This document shows positions 1-5,052 of a stretch of DNA of 7,759 nt, piece by piece. Below the pieces are notes generated by a model. That model had not been told where the DNA came from and ran no database searches. It saw nothing but the letters and a program-made list of their open reading frames with translations. This DNA comes from Ktedonobacterales bacterium (lineage in GTDB: Bacteria; Chloroflexota; Ktedonobacteria; Ktedonobacterales; JACDGC01): positions 1 through 7,759 of the forward strand of contig JACDGC010000154.1 of assembly GCA_013815535.1 (NCBI GenBank). Direction: 5' to 3'. Each line of letters starts with the position of its first letter. The stretch's first letter is position 1. A program made the position numbers and the translations under genes.

Positions 1-86
1 GTGTTCCTCTGCCCGCGTGGTGTGTTCGCCGCGATGGGTGCCTCTGGCACACAGGAGCGCGACGCCGCCGCTTGGCATGTGGAATG

Positions 87-101
87 TGAGGCAATGCCTC
101 A
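87..101. repeat. Perfect 15-base palindrome, operator-like
   Basis: TGAGGCA, a central A, then TGCCTCA: seven base pairs of perfect dyad symmetry around one base. The one-base centre makes it a better candidate for binding a dimeric protein than for an RNA hairpin. As RNA it could only form a five-pair stem, and no T-tract follows on the plus strand. It lies about 85 bases upstream of the extended -10 at 187-195. No regulator gene adjoins it in the window. Confidence 0.4.
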
Positions 102-186
102 GGTAAATTATATCACCCCTGTTGACAAATCGCAAGGATGCTAAACCGTTTGTTTTGATGGCTATCTCTGTGTCCGAGGAATGGCG

Positions 187-195
187 TGATATAAT
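187..195 (+). promoter_or_regulatory. Extended -10 promoter of the TIR pseudogene
   Basis: TGATATAAT gives a TG one base before a perfect TATAAT at 190-195. The -35 region around 167-172 (TCTGTG) is weak, which an extended -10 can tolerate. Transcription would start near 202. AGGAG (232-236) lies five bases before the ATG at 242, so the expression signals are intact although the gene is broken. Confidence 0.6.
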
Positions 196-241
196 GCTAG
201 TGTGTTTATGCGTTTATTGATACAATGAGCCAGGAGAAAAT

Positions 242-747
242 ATGGCCGATCCGGGAGTTCTGCGTATACTTTTAGTTAGTGCAGGACAAAATGATGGATT
301 CTAAGAGTGGAACGAGGGAAGAAGTACGCTCGCTATAAAAAGGCTTGATCTAAGCGGTGCAAACCTGAGCCTTACACATATTAGTGCAGTAAACTTGAGG
401 GGAGCTAATCTATCTACTGCTTCACTGTGCAATTCAGAATTTTGCCATCCACGGTGTTTCTCAGCTATTCGCGCAAGGATAGCGAGTTTGTCGATCGATT
501 GGAACTTTCCCTTAATGAGCGCGGCATCACTACGTGGAAGAATCGTAGCGACATTCCTGGCGGTGATAATTGGGTCAAGATGATTGAGGAAGCGGTGCGA
601 GCATGTGAGATGATGCTTGTTGTGCTGTCGCCACAGAGCGTCATTTCAACTTATGTGCAGAAAGAATACATCTACGCAGGGCAAATGCTAAAAATGGTAA
701 TCCCTCTTCGATATCAAAAGATGATGCCTTCGTGTCCCAAGGCATAA
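242..747 (+). pseudogene. Broken pentapeptide-repeat / TIR-domain protein
   Basis: Remains of a TIR-domain protein with a pentapeptide-repeat leader. TIR domains in bacteria often act as NAD-cleaving or signalling modules in defence. Translation from ATG 242 gives a MADPGVLRILL start, then an in-frame TAA at 302-304. The same frame continues with WNEG and pentapeptide-like units (LDLSGANL, VNLRGANL, about 343-420). The TIR part lies in another frame from about 427: FLSYSRKDSEF, WKNRSDIPGGDNW, LVVLSPQSV and QKEYIYA, which keeps the Glu expected at the catalytic position, up to VIPLRY near 712. The final residues to the stop at 747 are antisense to the DUF5615 remnant and are not TIR sequence. 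So there is one nonsense change, one frameshift, probable loss of repeats between the two parts, and 3' truncation. The GTG at 427 has no ribosome binding site, which argues against an independent TIR gene. Family assignment is firm; the original length is unknown. Confidence 0.8.
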
Positions 748-953
748 GCCAGCTGCTGAATGAAATCTGTATCTTTCATAATGATGATTAGCCTACGCTG
801 CTGAGCCTCATGAAAGATATCGAGATCTTTCGCTAGCCCCGTTAAACCTACGTCTGCCAGTTATAGTATTTCGGAAAAACCCGCCATGAGGAGAGTTCGC
901 TTTGTACGCAAATTGACTCCACGGTCGAGAAGAAAGTGCCAGTCAGGCAGCAT
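714..953 (-). pseudogene. DUF5615 (PIN-like) toxin remnant
   Basis: Reading the minus strand from ATG 953 (or 959) gives WHFLLDRGVNLRTKR, then LLMAGFSEIL, a TAA at 863-861, and in the same frame LADVGLTGLAKDLDIF, HEAQQRRLIIIMKDTDF and ALGHEGIIF to a TGA at 716-714. This follows the DUF5615 layout: an N-terminal LLD with an acidic residue, a central VGL segment, then a strand followed by D-x-DF. DUF5615 proteins are PIN-like predicted nucleases, usually the toxin partner of DUF433 proteins. The start codon overlaps the end of the DUF433 gene by 11 bases, as in a coupled toxin-antitoxin operon. The reading is one conserved frame with a single stop, and it lacks the last 30-40 residues usual in the family, where the TIR fragment begins. 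The toxin is very likely inactive. Confidence 0.78.
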
Positions 954-1173
954 CAGCATTAACCTGCCCGATATGGGCTGCGGCGAAGCGTAGCGAAATC
1001 TGAATGTGTTCAGCGGTAACTCCGTAGTCATCCAACATCTCTTGCTGCGTAAATCCCTGTGCCAGCATATCCAAAATGAGATAAATGGGGATGCCTGTCT
1101 CAACGACTGGCCGTCCACCCTGAATCTCTGGATCGATGATGACTCCTTGAATGCCTAACGCGTTCATGTTCAT
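943..1173 (-). CDS. DUF433 family antitoxin (VapB45-like), orphan
   Basis: A 76-residue protein with the DUF433 signature: IDPEIQGGRPVVETGIP (residues 13-29), then LILDMLAQGFTQQEMLDDY (32-50), then VTAEHIQISLRFAA (52-65). This is a small helix-turn-helix domain. In known pairs such proteins are the antitoxin for a PIN-like DUF5615 toxin and bind their own promoter. The start at 1173 is supported by GGGAGGAA (1188-1181) seven bases upstream. An extended -10 lies at 1213-1205. The downstream toxin carries a nonsense codon and is truncated, so this antitoxin probably stands alone. It may persist as an autorepressor, an anti-addiction factor against related toxins, or simply a gene not yet decayed. 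The segment between VVE and IP is about one residue shorter than the usual G-T-R-I-P form. Confidence 0.82.
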   Translation of the reverse strand: MNMNALGIQGVIIDPEIQGGRPVVETGIPIYLILDMLAQGFTQQEMLDDYGVTAEHIQISLRFAAAHIGQVNADAA

Positions 1174-1204
1174 AAGGCTCTTCCTCCCACTATTCTTGGT
1201 TATG

Positions 1205-1213
1205 AGTATATCA
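1205..1213 (-). promoter_or_regulatory. Extended -10 promoter of the DUF433 gene
   Basis: The minus strand reads TGATATACT (1213-1205): TG, one base, then TATACT. The -35 region near 1233-1228 (AAGACC) is poor. The start of transcription would fall near 1198, giving a leader of about 25 bases ahead of the DUF433 ATG at 1173. The signal lies in the 58-base gap behind the upstream hypothetical gene, so the DUF433 gene need not depend on that gene for expression. Confidence 0.5.
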
Positions 1214-1231
1214 GTTCTTTCACATGAGGTC

Positions 1232-2065
1232 TTATTCGCTCACCCCCAGTGCCTCTCCGAGCACGTCCCATTTGCGCTCGCTGATGAGACGGTCGAGCCA
1301 CGTGGCGGCATCACCACGCTCGAAGGCTTCGTTCAGCAGGCCAGACAGGGCATCGCGGGCAGGGGTGGGGCCAAAGAGGGCGTCCAACACGGCGGCACGG
1401 GGGAGCTTGTTGCCTAGCGCTTCCGCGATGCGCCAATAGGGACCTTGCTGGCCGTCGAAGAGATCGGCGCGGGTGTAGGATTGTAGGGTGGGTAAGAAGT
1501 CGAGCAGCAGTGTGTCGATGAGCAGATCGCCCAGCAGCGCGCCCCATTGCAGGGGAGCACCCGCGCCAAAGGTGACGCGGCGAAAGCCCGCGCGCATCAC
1601 TTGGCCATCCCAGTCCGTTGCGGTGGCACAGTTCAGCAACTCATGGGCGAGTTGCGCGCGGAAGAGCGGCGCGGCACGCTCGGTGGAGATCAGCAATGTT
1701 TTAGCGACCTCCGTCTGACCGTCAACTGTAGCGAGATAGACGAAAGTGAGGGCCGTTTTGCCTTCTAATAAATGGGGGTCCGTGCTGCCGACGCGCTTTT
1801 GCGCCTCTTGTTCAAAATGGTCGGGGAAGAGGACGTATATGCTGGGGGTGTTGTTGCGCGCGCGGGCATACCAGCGCATTTGGTTCGAGGTGAGCATGGC
1901 AGGGTAAGCGCGCACCAGTGCTTGTAATAATTCACCTGTCAAGATATACACCGGACGCAACGATTGCTGTCGCATCCATGGCCATTGCTGGGCCATATGG
2001 CCCCAATACGCCGCGATGTCTTCGATGGCGGCGGCGACTTCAGGGGAATCCGTTGGGTGAGCCAT
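1232..2065 (-). CDS. Hypothetical protein, possible degenerate zincin (HELLN)
   Basis: A 277-residue soluble protein that I do not recognise as a named family. There is no signal peptide or membrane helix. What can be seen: a predicted strand LTFVYLATV (106-114), then FRAQLAHELLNCATATDW (135-152) and MRAGF (157-161). Next comes a leucine-rich helical stretch WGALLGDLLIDTLLLDFL (174-191), then a helical C-terminal half (202-277). The order strand, HExxx helix, GF, NEALTEYL-like helix, helical tail resembles minimal zinc metallopeptidases. Here the second metal-ligand His of HExxH is Asn (HELLN, 141-145) and the third-ligand Glu helix carries Asp, so catalysis is doubtful. That resemblance is inference. 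The ATG at 2065 is supported by GAGGTGG (2082-2076) ten bases upstream, a site that lies inside a possible leader hairpin. It is followed 58 bases later by the DUF433 gene. Confidence 0.75.
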   Translation of the reverse strand: MAHPTDSPEVAAAIEDIAAYWGHMAQQWPWMRQQSLRPVYILTGELLQALVRAYPAMLTSNQMRWYARARNNTPSIYVLFPDHFEQEAQKRVGSTDPHLLEGKTALTFVYLATVDGQTEVAKTLLISTERAAPLFRAQLAHELLNCATATDWDGQVMRAGFRRVTFGAGAPLQWGALLGDLLIDTLLLDFLPTLQSYTRADLFDGQQGPYWRIAEALGNKLPRAAVLDALFGPTPARDALSGLLNEAFERGDAATWLDRLISERKWDVLGEALGVSE

Positions 2066-2074
2066 GGCTACAAA

Positions 2075-2122
2075 ACCACCTCGCTGCTAGCGCTGAATAG
2101 TCTCAGTGTACAACGAGGTGGT
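2075..2122 (-). promoter_or_regulatory. Leader inverted repeat covering the SD of the 277-residue gene
   Basis: On the minus-strand transcript ACCACCTCG (2122-2114) is perfectly complementary to CGAGGTGGT (2083-2075), with a 30-base loop. The second arm contains the Shine-Dalgarno GAGGTGG of the gene starting at 2065, so pairing would hide the ribosome binding site. The loop can itself form a small CTGA/TCAG stem. The structure could instead be a weak terminator for the upstream secreted-protein gene, since TTTT follows the second arm, but the stem is only 9 pairs and the loop is long. Confidence 0.45.
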
Positions 2123-2138
2123 GGGTCTTGCCTAGCGC

Positions 2139-2537
2139 TTAACGCACCTTAAAGGTAACGATGCGCCACAACGTTATGCCATGCCAGATGCCGCGCACTG
2201 TTGCGGTCGCCATCCCCCGACACTTCGTCATTGGGCGCCATGCCCAGCTTGCGTTGCCTGCACTGTTCGCATAGCGCGTACCTTTGAGGCTATTGCTGAC
2301 GGCATTATAGCCACTGCAATAGTGCACGGTAATGGCGAGCGCCATCCCGGCATGGGTATGCACGCAGATTTGCCCATATGAATAATCAACTGCACTGGCA
2401 CAGGTGAACGTCAGCGTCAACGCGGGGGCTTTTTGCGTCGCCGCCTGGGTTGGCCCCAGTGTGCTGCCACCTACAAACAGCGCCACCGCCAACATCACTG
2501 CCAATGCTACCTTGCTTGCCCACACTCGCAACATCAT
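2139..2537 (-). CDS. Small secreted protein with Ig-like domain
   Basis: A 132-residue exported protein. Residues 1-33 form a classical signal peptide: basic Arg4 and Lys9, hydrophobic core ALAVMLAVALFVGG, and a probable signal-peptidase I site near TQA-A (30-33). The mature part has four cysteines (46, 58, 74, 106), enough for two disulfides. Its strand-rich pattern (LTLTFTC, MALAITVHYC, GNASWAW, GMATATV, IVTFKV) resembles the small Ig-like domains attached to secreted nucleases and wall proteins in Chloroflexota, where a GxxSWxW motif precedes a C-x-G-x-A-T-x-T-V strand. Here the domain stands alone, without an enzyme. AAAGGAGT (2549-2542) lies just upstream of tandem ATGs at 2537 and 2534. 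The next minus-strand gene starts 73 bases downstream. Function is unknown; a surface-binding or structural role is a guess. Confidence 0.72.
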   Translation of the reverse strand: MMLRVWASKVALAVMLAVALFVGGSTLGPTQAATQKAPALTLTFTCASAVDYSYGQICVHTHAGMALAITVHYCSGYNAVSNSLKGTRYANSAGNASWAWRPMTKCRGMATATVRGIWHGITLWRIVTFKVR

Positions 2538-2575
2538 CCCAACTCCTTTTCTAATTCCCTTCAGAAAGCGTCTTT

Positions 2576-2604
2576 ATTGTACCATTTCCTGTCCGCATAA
2601 GCAA
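2576..2604 (-). promoter_or_regulatory. Promoter of the secreted-protein gene
   Basis: On the minus strand, TTGCTT (2604-2599), a 17-base spacer, then TACAAT (2581-2576), with TGG just before the -10 so that it also fits the extended form. The start of transcription would be near 2569, leaving a leader of about 30 bases to the ATG at 2537. It is divergent from the NfeD promoter at 2685-2713. Confidence 0.6.
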
Positions 2605-2684
2605 GCTTGGGTAGTCATTGTGTGTCTTTTGCATCGTGCGAGCCGCACACGAAACGGTACTATCAGACACTGCGCCAGAGCGGA

Positions 2685-2713
2685 TTGACGCGCGCGACAT
2701 GCAGGCGTACAAT
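2685..2713 (+). promoter_or_regulatory. Promoter of the nfeD-slipin operon
   Basis: TTGACG (2685-2690), a 17-base spacer (2691-2707), then TACAAT (2708-2713): a near-consensus vegetative promoter. Transcription would start near 2720. That excludes the ATG at 2714 as the start of the downstream protein, because it would lie ahead of the transcript, and favours ATG 2744 or 2762. Confidence 0.65.
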
Positions 2714-2743
2714 ATGACCGAGGCAGGCAACAGTGGTCCCTAC

Positions 2744-3235
2744 ATGGAAAGAGAGCAACGCATGCTTCGTGGAATTCATGGCGTTTTTGCCCATCATGGT
2801 TTTTTATGGTTTGTGATGATTATCAGCGGTGTGGCACTCGTCGTCCTCGGCATCCTCTTGGCGGTTGGCGTCATCATGCCATTCACTGCCGCGTTGACGT
2901 TTGCTGGCATCAGTGGTGTTGGGGCACTGCTAGCGTTGGGGGTGACGCTGTCGCTCCGTCATCGCCCTTTGTCTGCGACAGCGAGGTTGTTGGGTAGCCG
3001 CGCTACAGTGCTGCAATCGCTCGCCCCCGCTGGACGCGTTTTGGTCCAAGGTGAAGACTGGGCTGCAACGCTGGCTGATCCTTTTGTTATGCAAACCCTC
3101 ACTGTTGGGCAAATCGTGCGAGTGCTCAGCGTGGTCGATCTTCGCCTGATCGTCGCACCAGATGCGTTAACTGCATCCAACGTGTCGGTGGCTGCGCCGC
3201 CGCAACCAGAAAATCTCGAGGATCGCAATGACTGA
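2744..3235 (+). CDS. NfeD-like membrane protein
   Basis: A short NfeD-type partner of the slipin encoded directly downstream. From ATG 2744 it has 163 residues: two membrane helices (about 20-45 and 47-71), then a C-terminal OB-fold-like domain (about 83-139) with the NfeD pattern LLGSRATVLQSLAPAGRVL, GEDWAAT, VGQIVRVLSVVDLRLIV, then a Pro-rich tail. Family knowledge: NfeD proteins bind slipins/stomatins through this domain and help organise membrane microdomains; this short form lacks the ClpP-like protease domain of long NfeD. ATG 2762 is an equally good start because AGAGAG lies at a better distance. Farther upstream starts precede the predicted transcription start. Its stop overlaps the slipin start by 8 bases, which implies translational coupling. 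Confidence 0.82.
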   Translation: MEREQRMLRGIHGVFAHHGFLWFVMIISGVALVVLGILLAVGVIMPFTAALTFAGISGVGALLALGVTLSLRHRPLSATARLLGSRATVLQSLAPAGRVLVQGEDWAATLADPFVMQTLTVGQIVRVLSVVDLRLIVAPDALTASNVSVAAPPQPENLEDRND

Positions 3236-4061
3236 TTTGAGTGTGGTAGTTCTATGTATTGGCGGCATCGCTGCCTTCATCGTGGGCCTTACGCTGCTTT
3301 CGGGGCTTCGCATCGTCAACCAATATGAACGTGCTGTGGTTTTTCGCTTGGGGACGTTTGCTGGCACGCGTGGCCCGGGTCTTTTCTATGTGACGCCATG
3401 GATTACCTCGGTTCGCAAGGTCGATCTCCGTACGCTCACCATCGAAGTGCCGCCGCAAGAGATCATCACGCGTGACAATGTGACAATGAAGGTCAGCGCG
3501 GTGGTCTATTTCAATGTCGTCGACCCGCAACGGGCGATCATTAATGTCGCGGATTACCTCCGTGCTAGCGTGCAGATCGCCCAGACGACGCTCCGCAATG
3601 TGCTGGGCCAGTCCGATCTCGATCAGGTTCTGGCAGAGCGCGAGGTCATCAACCATCGTTTGCAGGTGATCATCGACGAGCAGACCGAGCCATGGGGCGT
3701 CAAAGTGACGACCGTGGCCCTCAAGGATGTCGAATTACCCCTGAATCTGCAACGTGCGATGGCCAAGCAAGCTGAGGCTGAGCGCGAGAAGCGCGCGAAG
3801 ATCATCGCTGCCGACGGCGAGTTGCAAGCGTCGCACCAACTCAGCGAAGCCGCGCATGTGATGAGCATGGAACCCGCCACCCTGCAACTACGCTATCTAC
3901 AAACGCTGACCGAGATCGCGGTGGAAAAGAATTCAACGATTATCTTCCCGCTACCGATTGATCTGGTCGAGCCGTTTGCACAGATACTCAAGGCCGCTGC
4001 GGCGCGTGCAACAAATGGCACTGCGCCCCCAACGACACCACCTGCCACACCAAGTAACTAA
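3228..4061 (+). CDS. Slipin / stomatin-like SPFH protein
   Basis: A 277-residue slipin. Residues 5-28 form the N-terminal membrane anchor. The SPFH (prohibitin-homology) domain spans about 30-200, with the slipin hallmarks NQYERAVVFRLG (31-42), GPGLFYVTPW (49-58), VDLRTLTIEVPPQEIITRDN (65-84), VVYFNVVDP (92-100), AQTTLRNVLG (118-127), WGVKVTTVALKDVELP (156-171) and MAKQAEAEREKRAKII (178-193). A charged helical segment (175-230) should mediate oligomerisation, and NSTIIFPLPIDL (235-246) is the conserved C-terminal strand. The tail is Pro/Thr-rich. Slipins form ring-like membrane assemblies and are co-encoded with NfeD, as here. The ATG at 3228 is supported by CGAGGA just upstream and by the 8-base overlap with nfeD. 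Length is normal for the family and no defect is visible. Confidence 0.92.
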   Translation: MTDLSVVVLCIGGIAAFIVGLTLLSGLRIVNQYERAVVFRLGTFAGTRGPGLFYVTPWITSVRKVDLRTLTIEVPPQEIITRDNVTMKVSAVVYFNVVDPQRAIINVADYLRASVQIAQTTLRNVLGQSDLDQVLAEREVINHRLQVIIDEQTEPWGVKVTTVALKDVELPLNLQRAMAKQAEAEREKRAKIIAADGELQASHQLSEAAHVMSMEPATLQLRYLQTLTEIAVEKNSTIIFPLPIDLVEPFAQILKAAAARATNGTAPPTTPPATPSN

Positions 4062-4078
4062 GCCATGGGTTTGTGCGC

Positions 4079-4114
4079 TGGGAGTGACGCTGCTATGGAC
4101 ATGCGTCGCTCCCA
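4079..4114 (+). terminator. 12-pair hairpin between slipin and tRNA-Lys
   Basis: TGGGAGTGACGC (4079-4090) pairs with GCGTCGCTCCCA (4103-4114), with one G-T wobble and a 12-base loop. It follows the slipin stop by 17 bases, so it probably ends or protects the nfeD-slipin mRNA. No T-tract follows, so it is not a standard intrinsic terminator. The loop holds the proposed -35 of the tRNA promoter. Confidence 0.45.
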
Positions 4115-4125
4115 TGTGGTATCAT
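4096..4125 (+). promoter_or_regulatory. tRNA-Lys promoter
   Basis: TGGACA (4096-4101), an 18-base spacer, then TATCAT (4120-4125) preceded by TGG, so an extended -10. Transcription would start near 4132, only a few bases before the mature tRNA 5' end at 4136. Confidence 0.5.
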
Positions 4126-4135
4126 CCGTGCAGAT

Positions 4136-4207
4136 GCGCTTGTAGCTCAGTGGTAGAGCATGCGACTTTTAATCGCAGGGTCGCGGGTTCGAGCCCCGCC
4201 GGGCGCA
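4136..4207 (+). tRNA. tRNA-Lys (anticodon TTT)
   Basis: A complete cloverleaf folds by eye. Acceptor GCGCTTG (4136-4142) pairs with CGGGCGC (4200-4206) with two G-T pairs. The D-stem is GCTC/GAGC, the anticodon stem TGCGA/TCGCA holds loop CTTTTAA (anticodon TTT), the variable loop has five bases, and the T-arm is GCGGG-TTCGAGC-CCCGC. The discriminator is A4207. CCA is not encoded: the next bases are CCC. A promoter just upstream and an intrinsic terminator just downstream make it a single-gene unit. Its 3' end faces a mobile element with a tyrosine integrase, so it is the likely integration target. Confidence 0.95.
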
Positions 4208-4215
4208 CCCCTTGA

Positions 4216-4239
4216 CCCCGCTCTACAGGCGGGGTTTTT
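4216..4239 (+). terminator. Intrinsic terminator of tRNA-Lys
   Basis: CCCCGC (4216-4221) pairs with GCGGGG (4229-4234) around a 7-base loop, followed by TTTTT (4235-4239). It starts nine bases after the tRNA 3' end. This is a textbook rho-independent terminator on the plus strand. Confidence 0.85.
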
Positions 4240-4259
4240 GCTTACCTCCCTACTAGCAA

Positions 4260-4300
4260 TGACAGCCACAATCACTTTTGACAGCCACCTTGACAGCCAC
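4260..4300 (+). repeat. Three direct TGACAGCCAC repeats, candidate integrase arm sites
   Basis: TGACAGCCAC occurs at 4260-4269, 4279-4288 and 4291-4300 (start-to-start 19 and 12 bases). Copies 2 and 3 share a longer core, TTGACAGCCACC. They lie 50-95 bases beyond the 3' end of tRNA-Lys, on the side of the element that encodes a tyrosine integrase. Short direct TGACA-type repeats flanking an attachment core are typical arm-type sites for the N-terminal domain of such integrases. Copies 2 and 3 also contain a perfect TTGACA -35 hexamer, but only TGGTAC lies at the right distance from copy 3 as a -10, so promoter use is uncertain. I found no further exact copy in the window. Confidence 0.6.
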
Positions 4301-4323
4301 CCGCTTGGAGAATGGTACCTGCG

Positions 4324-4959
4324 ATGCAAACTATGGTGCGAATAAAGCCACCCGTGCTAGCTCTACAAAATCTTTGGCAAACGCTCACGCTCACATTTTT
4401 CATTGGCGTCGTTGTTGGAGGACTTACCTTATTAGGACAAGGAATCTTACCAGGAAGCTTTAGCCAGATTGCTAATTCAGGAGCCGTGTGGGTCGTCCCC
4501 GCTTTTTTCTTGGCTTCTTTAACGACCTCCAATACCCTGGCTATCAATGCTGGCATTGCTACACTCTTTGGGGAAGTCCTCGGCTATTACGGGTTTGCCT
4601 CATTCAAATACGGGCTTCCAGATTCTTACAGTTTTGTTGCGCTCTGGCTAATTATTGGCCTCGTATTTGGTCCTGTTTTCGCTATAGCTGGGCATTGGTG
4701 GCGTGGCGAAGATGCGGGACATCGTAATATTGCCGTAGCACTCCTTGGGGCAGTCTTTATAGCCGAAGGAATCTATCTTATAGCAATCGTACAATATCCC
4801 ATAGAGGGTATCGGTGGCATCGTTATCGGCCTCCTTATCCCTCTTGTAATGAGCCGATCTAATACTGAGAGGTTATATGCTCTGCTAGCGATCCTCCCTG
4901 CCATCCTTTTGGGCGTAGTAGGGTATCTTGTCATCTCACTCATCTCAACCCGATTGTGA
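4324..4959 (+). CDS. DUF6518-like polytopic membrane protein
   Basis: From ATG 4324 a 211-residue, very hydrophobic protein with six or seven membrane helices (about 18-38, 50-66, 71-91, 104-123, 135-156, 161-177, 184-206). The arrangement resembles DUF6518: a short N-terminus, a first helix leading into a G-x-L-x-G-x-G loop, then AxNxGxAxLFGEVLGYY in the third helix and short polar loops. Family function is unknown. ATG 4324 lies 13 bases after GGAG (4307-4310), which is long but usable; ATG 4312 would be only one base from it. The gene is the first one inside the tRNA-Lys boundary, so it is probably element cargo. It converges with the PIN-toxin gene and ends 93 bases before it. It uses more A+T than the slipin gene. 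No transporter or enzymatic motif is visible. Confidence 0.72.
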   Translation: MQTMVRIKPPVLALQNLWQTLTLTFFIGVVVGGLTLLGQGILPGSFSQIANSGAVWVVPAFFLASLTTSNTLAINAGIATLFGEVLGYYGFASFKYGLPDSYSFVALWLIIGLVFGPVFAIAGHWWRGEDAGHRNIAVALLGAVFIAEGIYLIAIVQYPIEGIGGIVIGLLIPLVMSRSNTERLYALLAILPAILLGVVGYLVISLISTRL

Positions 4960-5052
4960 AGTTAGCAGGTCGATGCTTACATCAGCATTTGCCCTTTAAA
5001 TCGTAACATCTATGGACGTCTTGGGCGATAAAATACGAGACGAACCATTTAG

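Larger units (their letters stand above)
1..241. other. Unassigned left-edge region and leader of the TIR pseudogene
   Basis: No gene could be assigned with support. Plus frame 1 is open from the edge to a TAA at 142-144 (47 codons), and a minus-strand ATG at 78-76 is open to the edge, but neither translation resembles a known family and neither has a convincing ribosome binding site. The first 80 bases are clearly more GC-rich than the following 160. The stretch holds a 15-base palindrome (87-101), an isolated TTGACA (122-127) without a well-placed -10, and the promoter of the downstream pseudogene (187-195). Confidence 0.4.

Noticed and set aside
960..1118. Minus-strand open frame upstream of, and in frame with, the DUF5615 remnant
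   Set aside because: This part only overlaps the DUF433 coding sequence in another frame; family similarity begins at ATG 953 or 959.
1151..1439. Plus-strand open frames starting with a hydrophobic leader-like segment
   Set aside because: They are antisense to the DUF433 start and to the 3' end of the 277-residue gene, without an SD or a family match.
2087..2139. Direct repeat CTAGCGCT (2087-2094 and 2132-2139)
   Set aside because: It is only eight bases long and occurs again inside the nearby coding sequence around 1415, so chance is the simplest explanation.
2636..2648. Small inverted repeat GTGCG-AGC-CGCAC between the divergent promoters
   Set aside because: Five pairs with a three-base loop, not aligned with either promoter; too weak to call an operator.
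2618..2743. N-terminal extension of the NfeD-like protein from a TTG at 2618
   Set aside because: It starts upstream of the predicted transcription start (about 2720), has no ribosome binding site, and adds no NfeD-like sequence.
4147..4329. Minus-strand open frame across the tRNA-Lys gene
   Set aside because: It is antisense to a complete tRNA and its terminator; its translation is the usual artefact of reading a tRNA backwards.
4973..4988. ATGCT/AGCAT hairpin after the DUF6518-like gene as a terminator
   Set aside because: Only five pairs of mixed composition and no proper T-tract.
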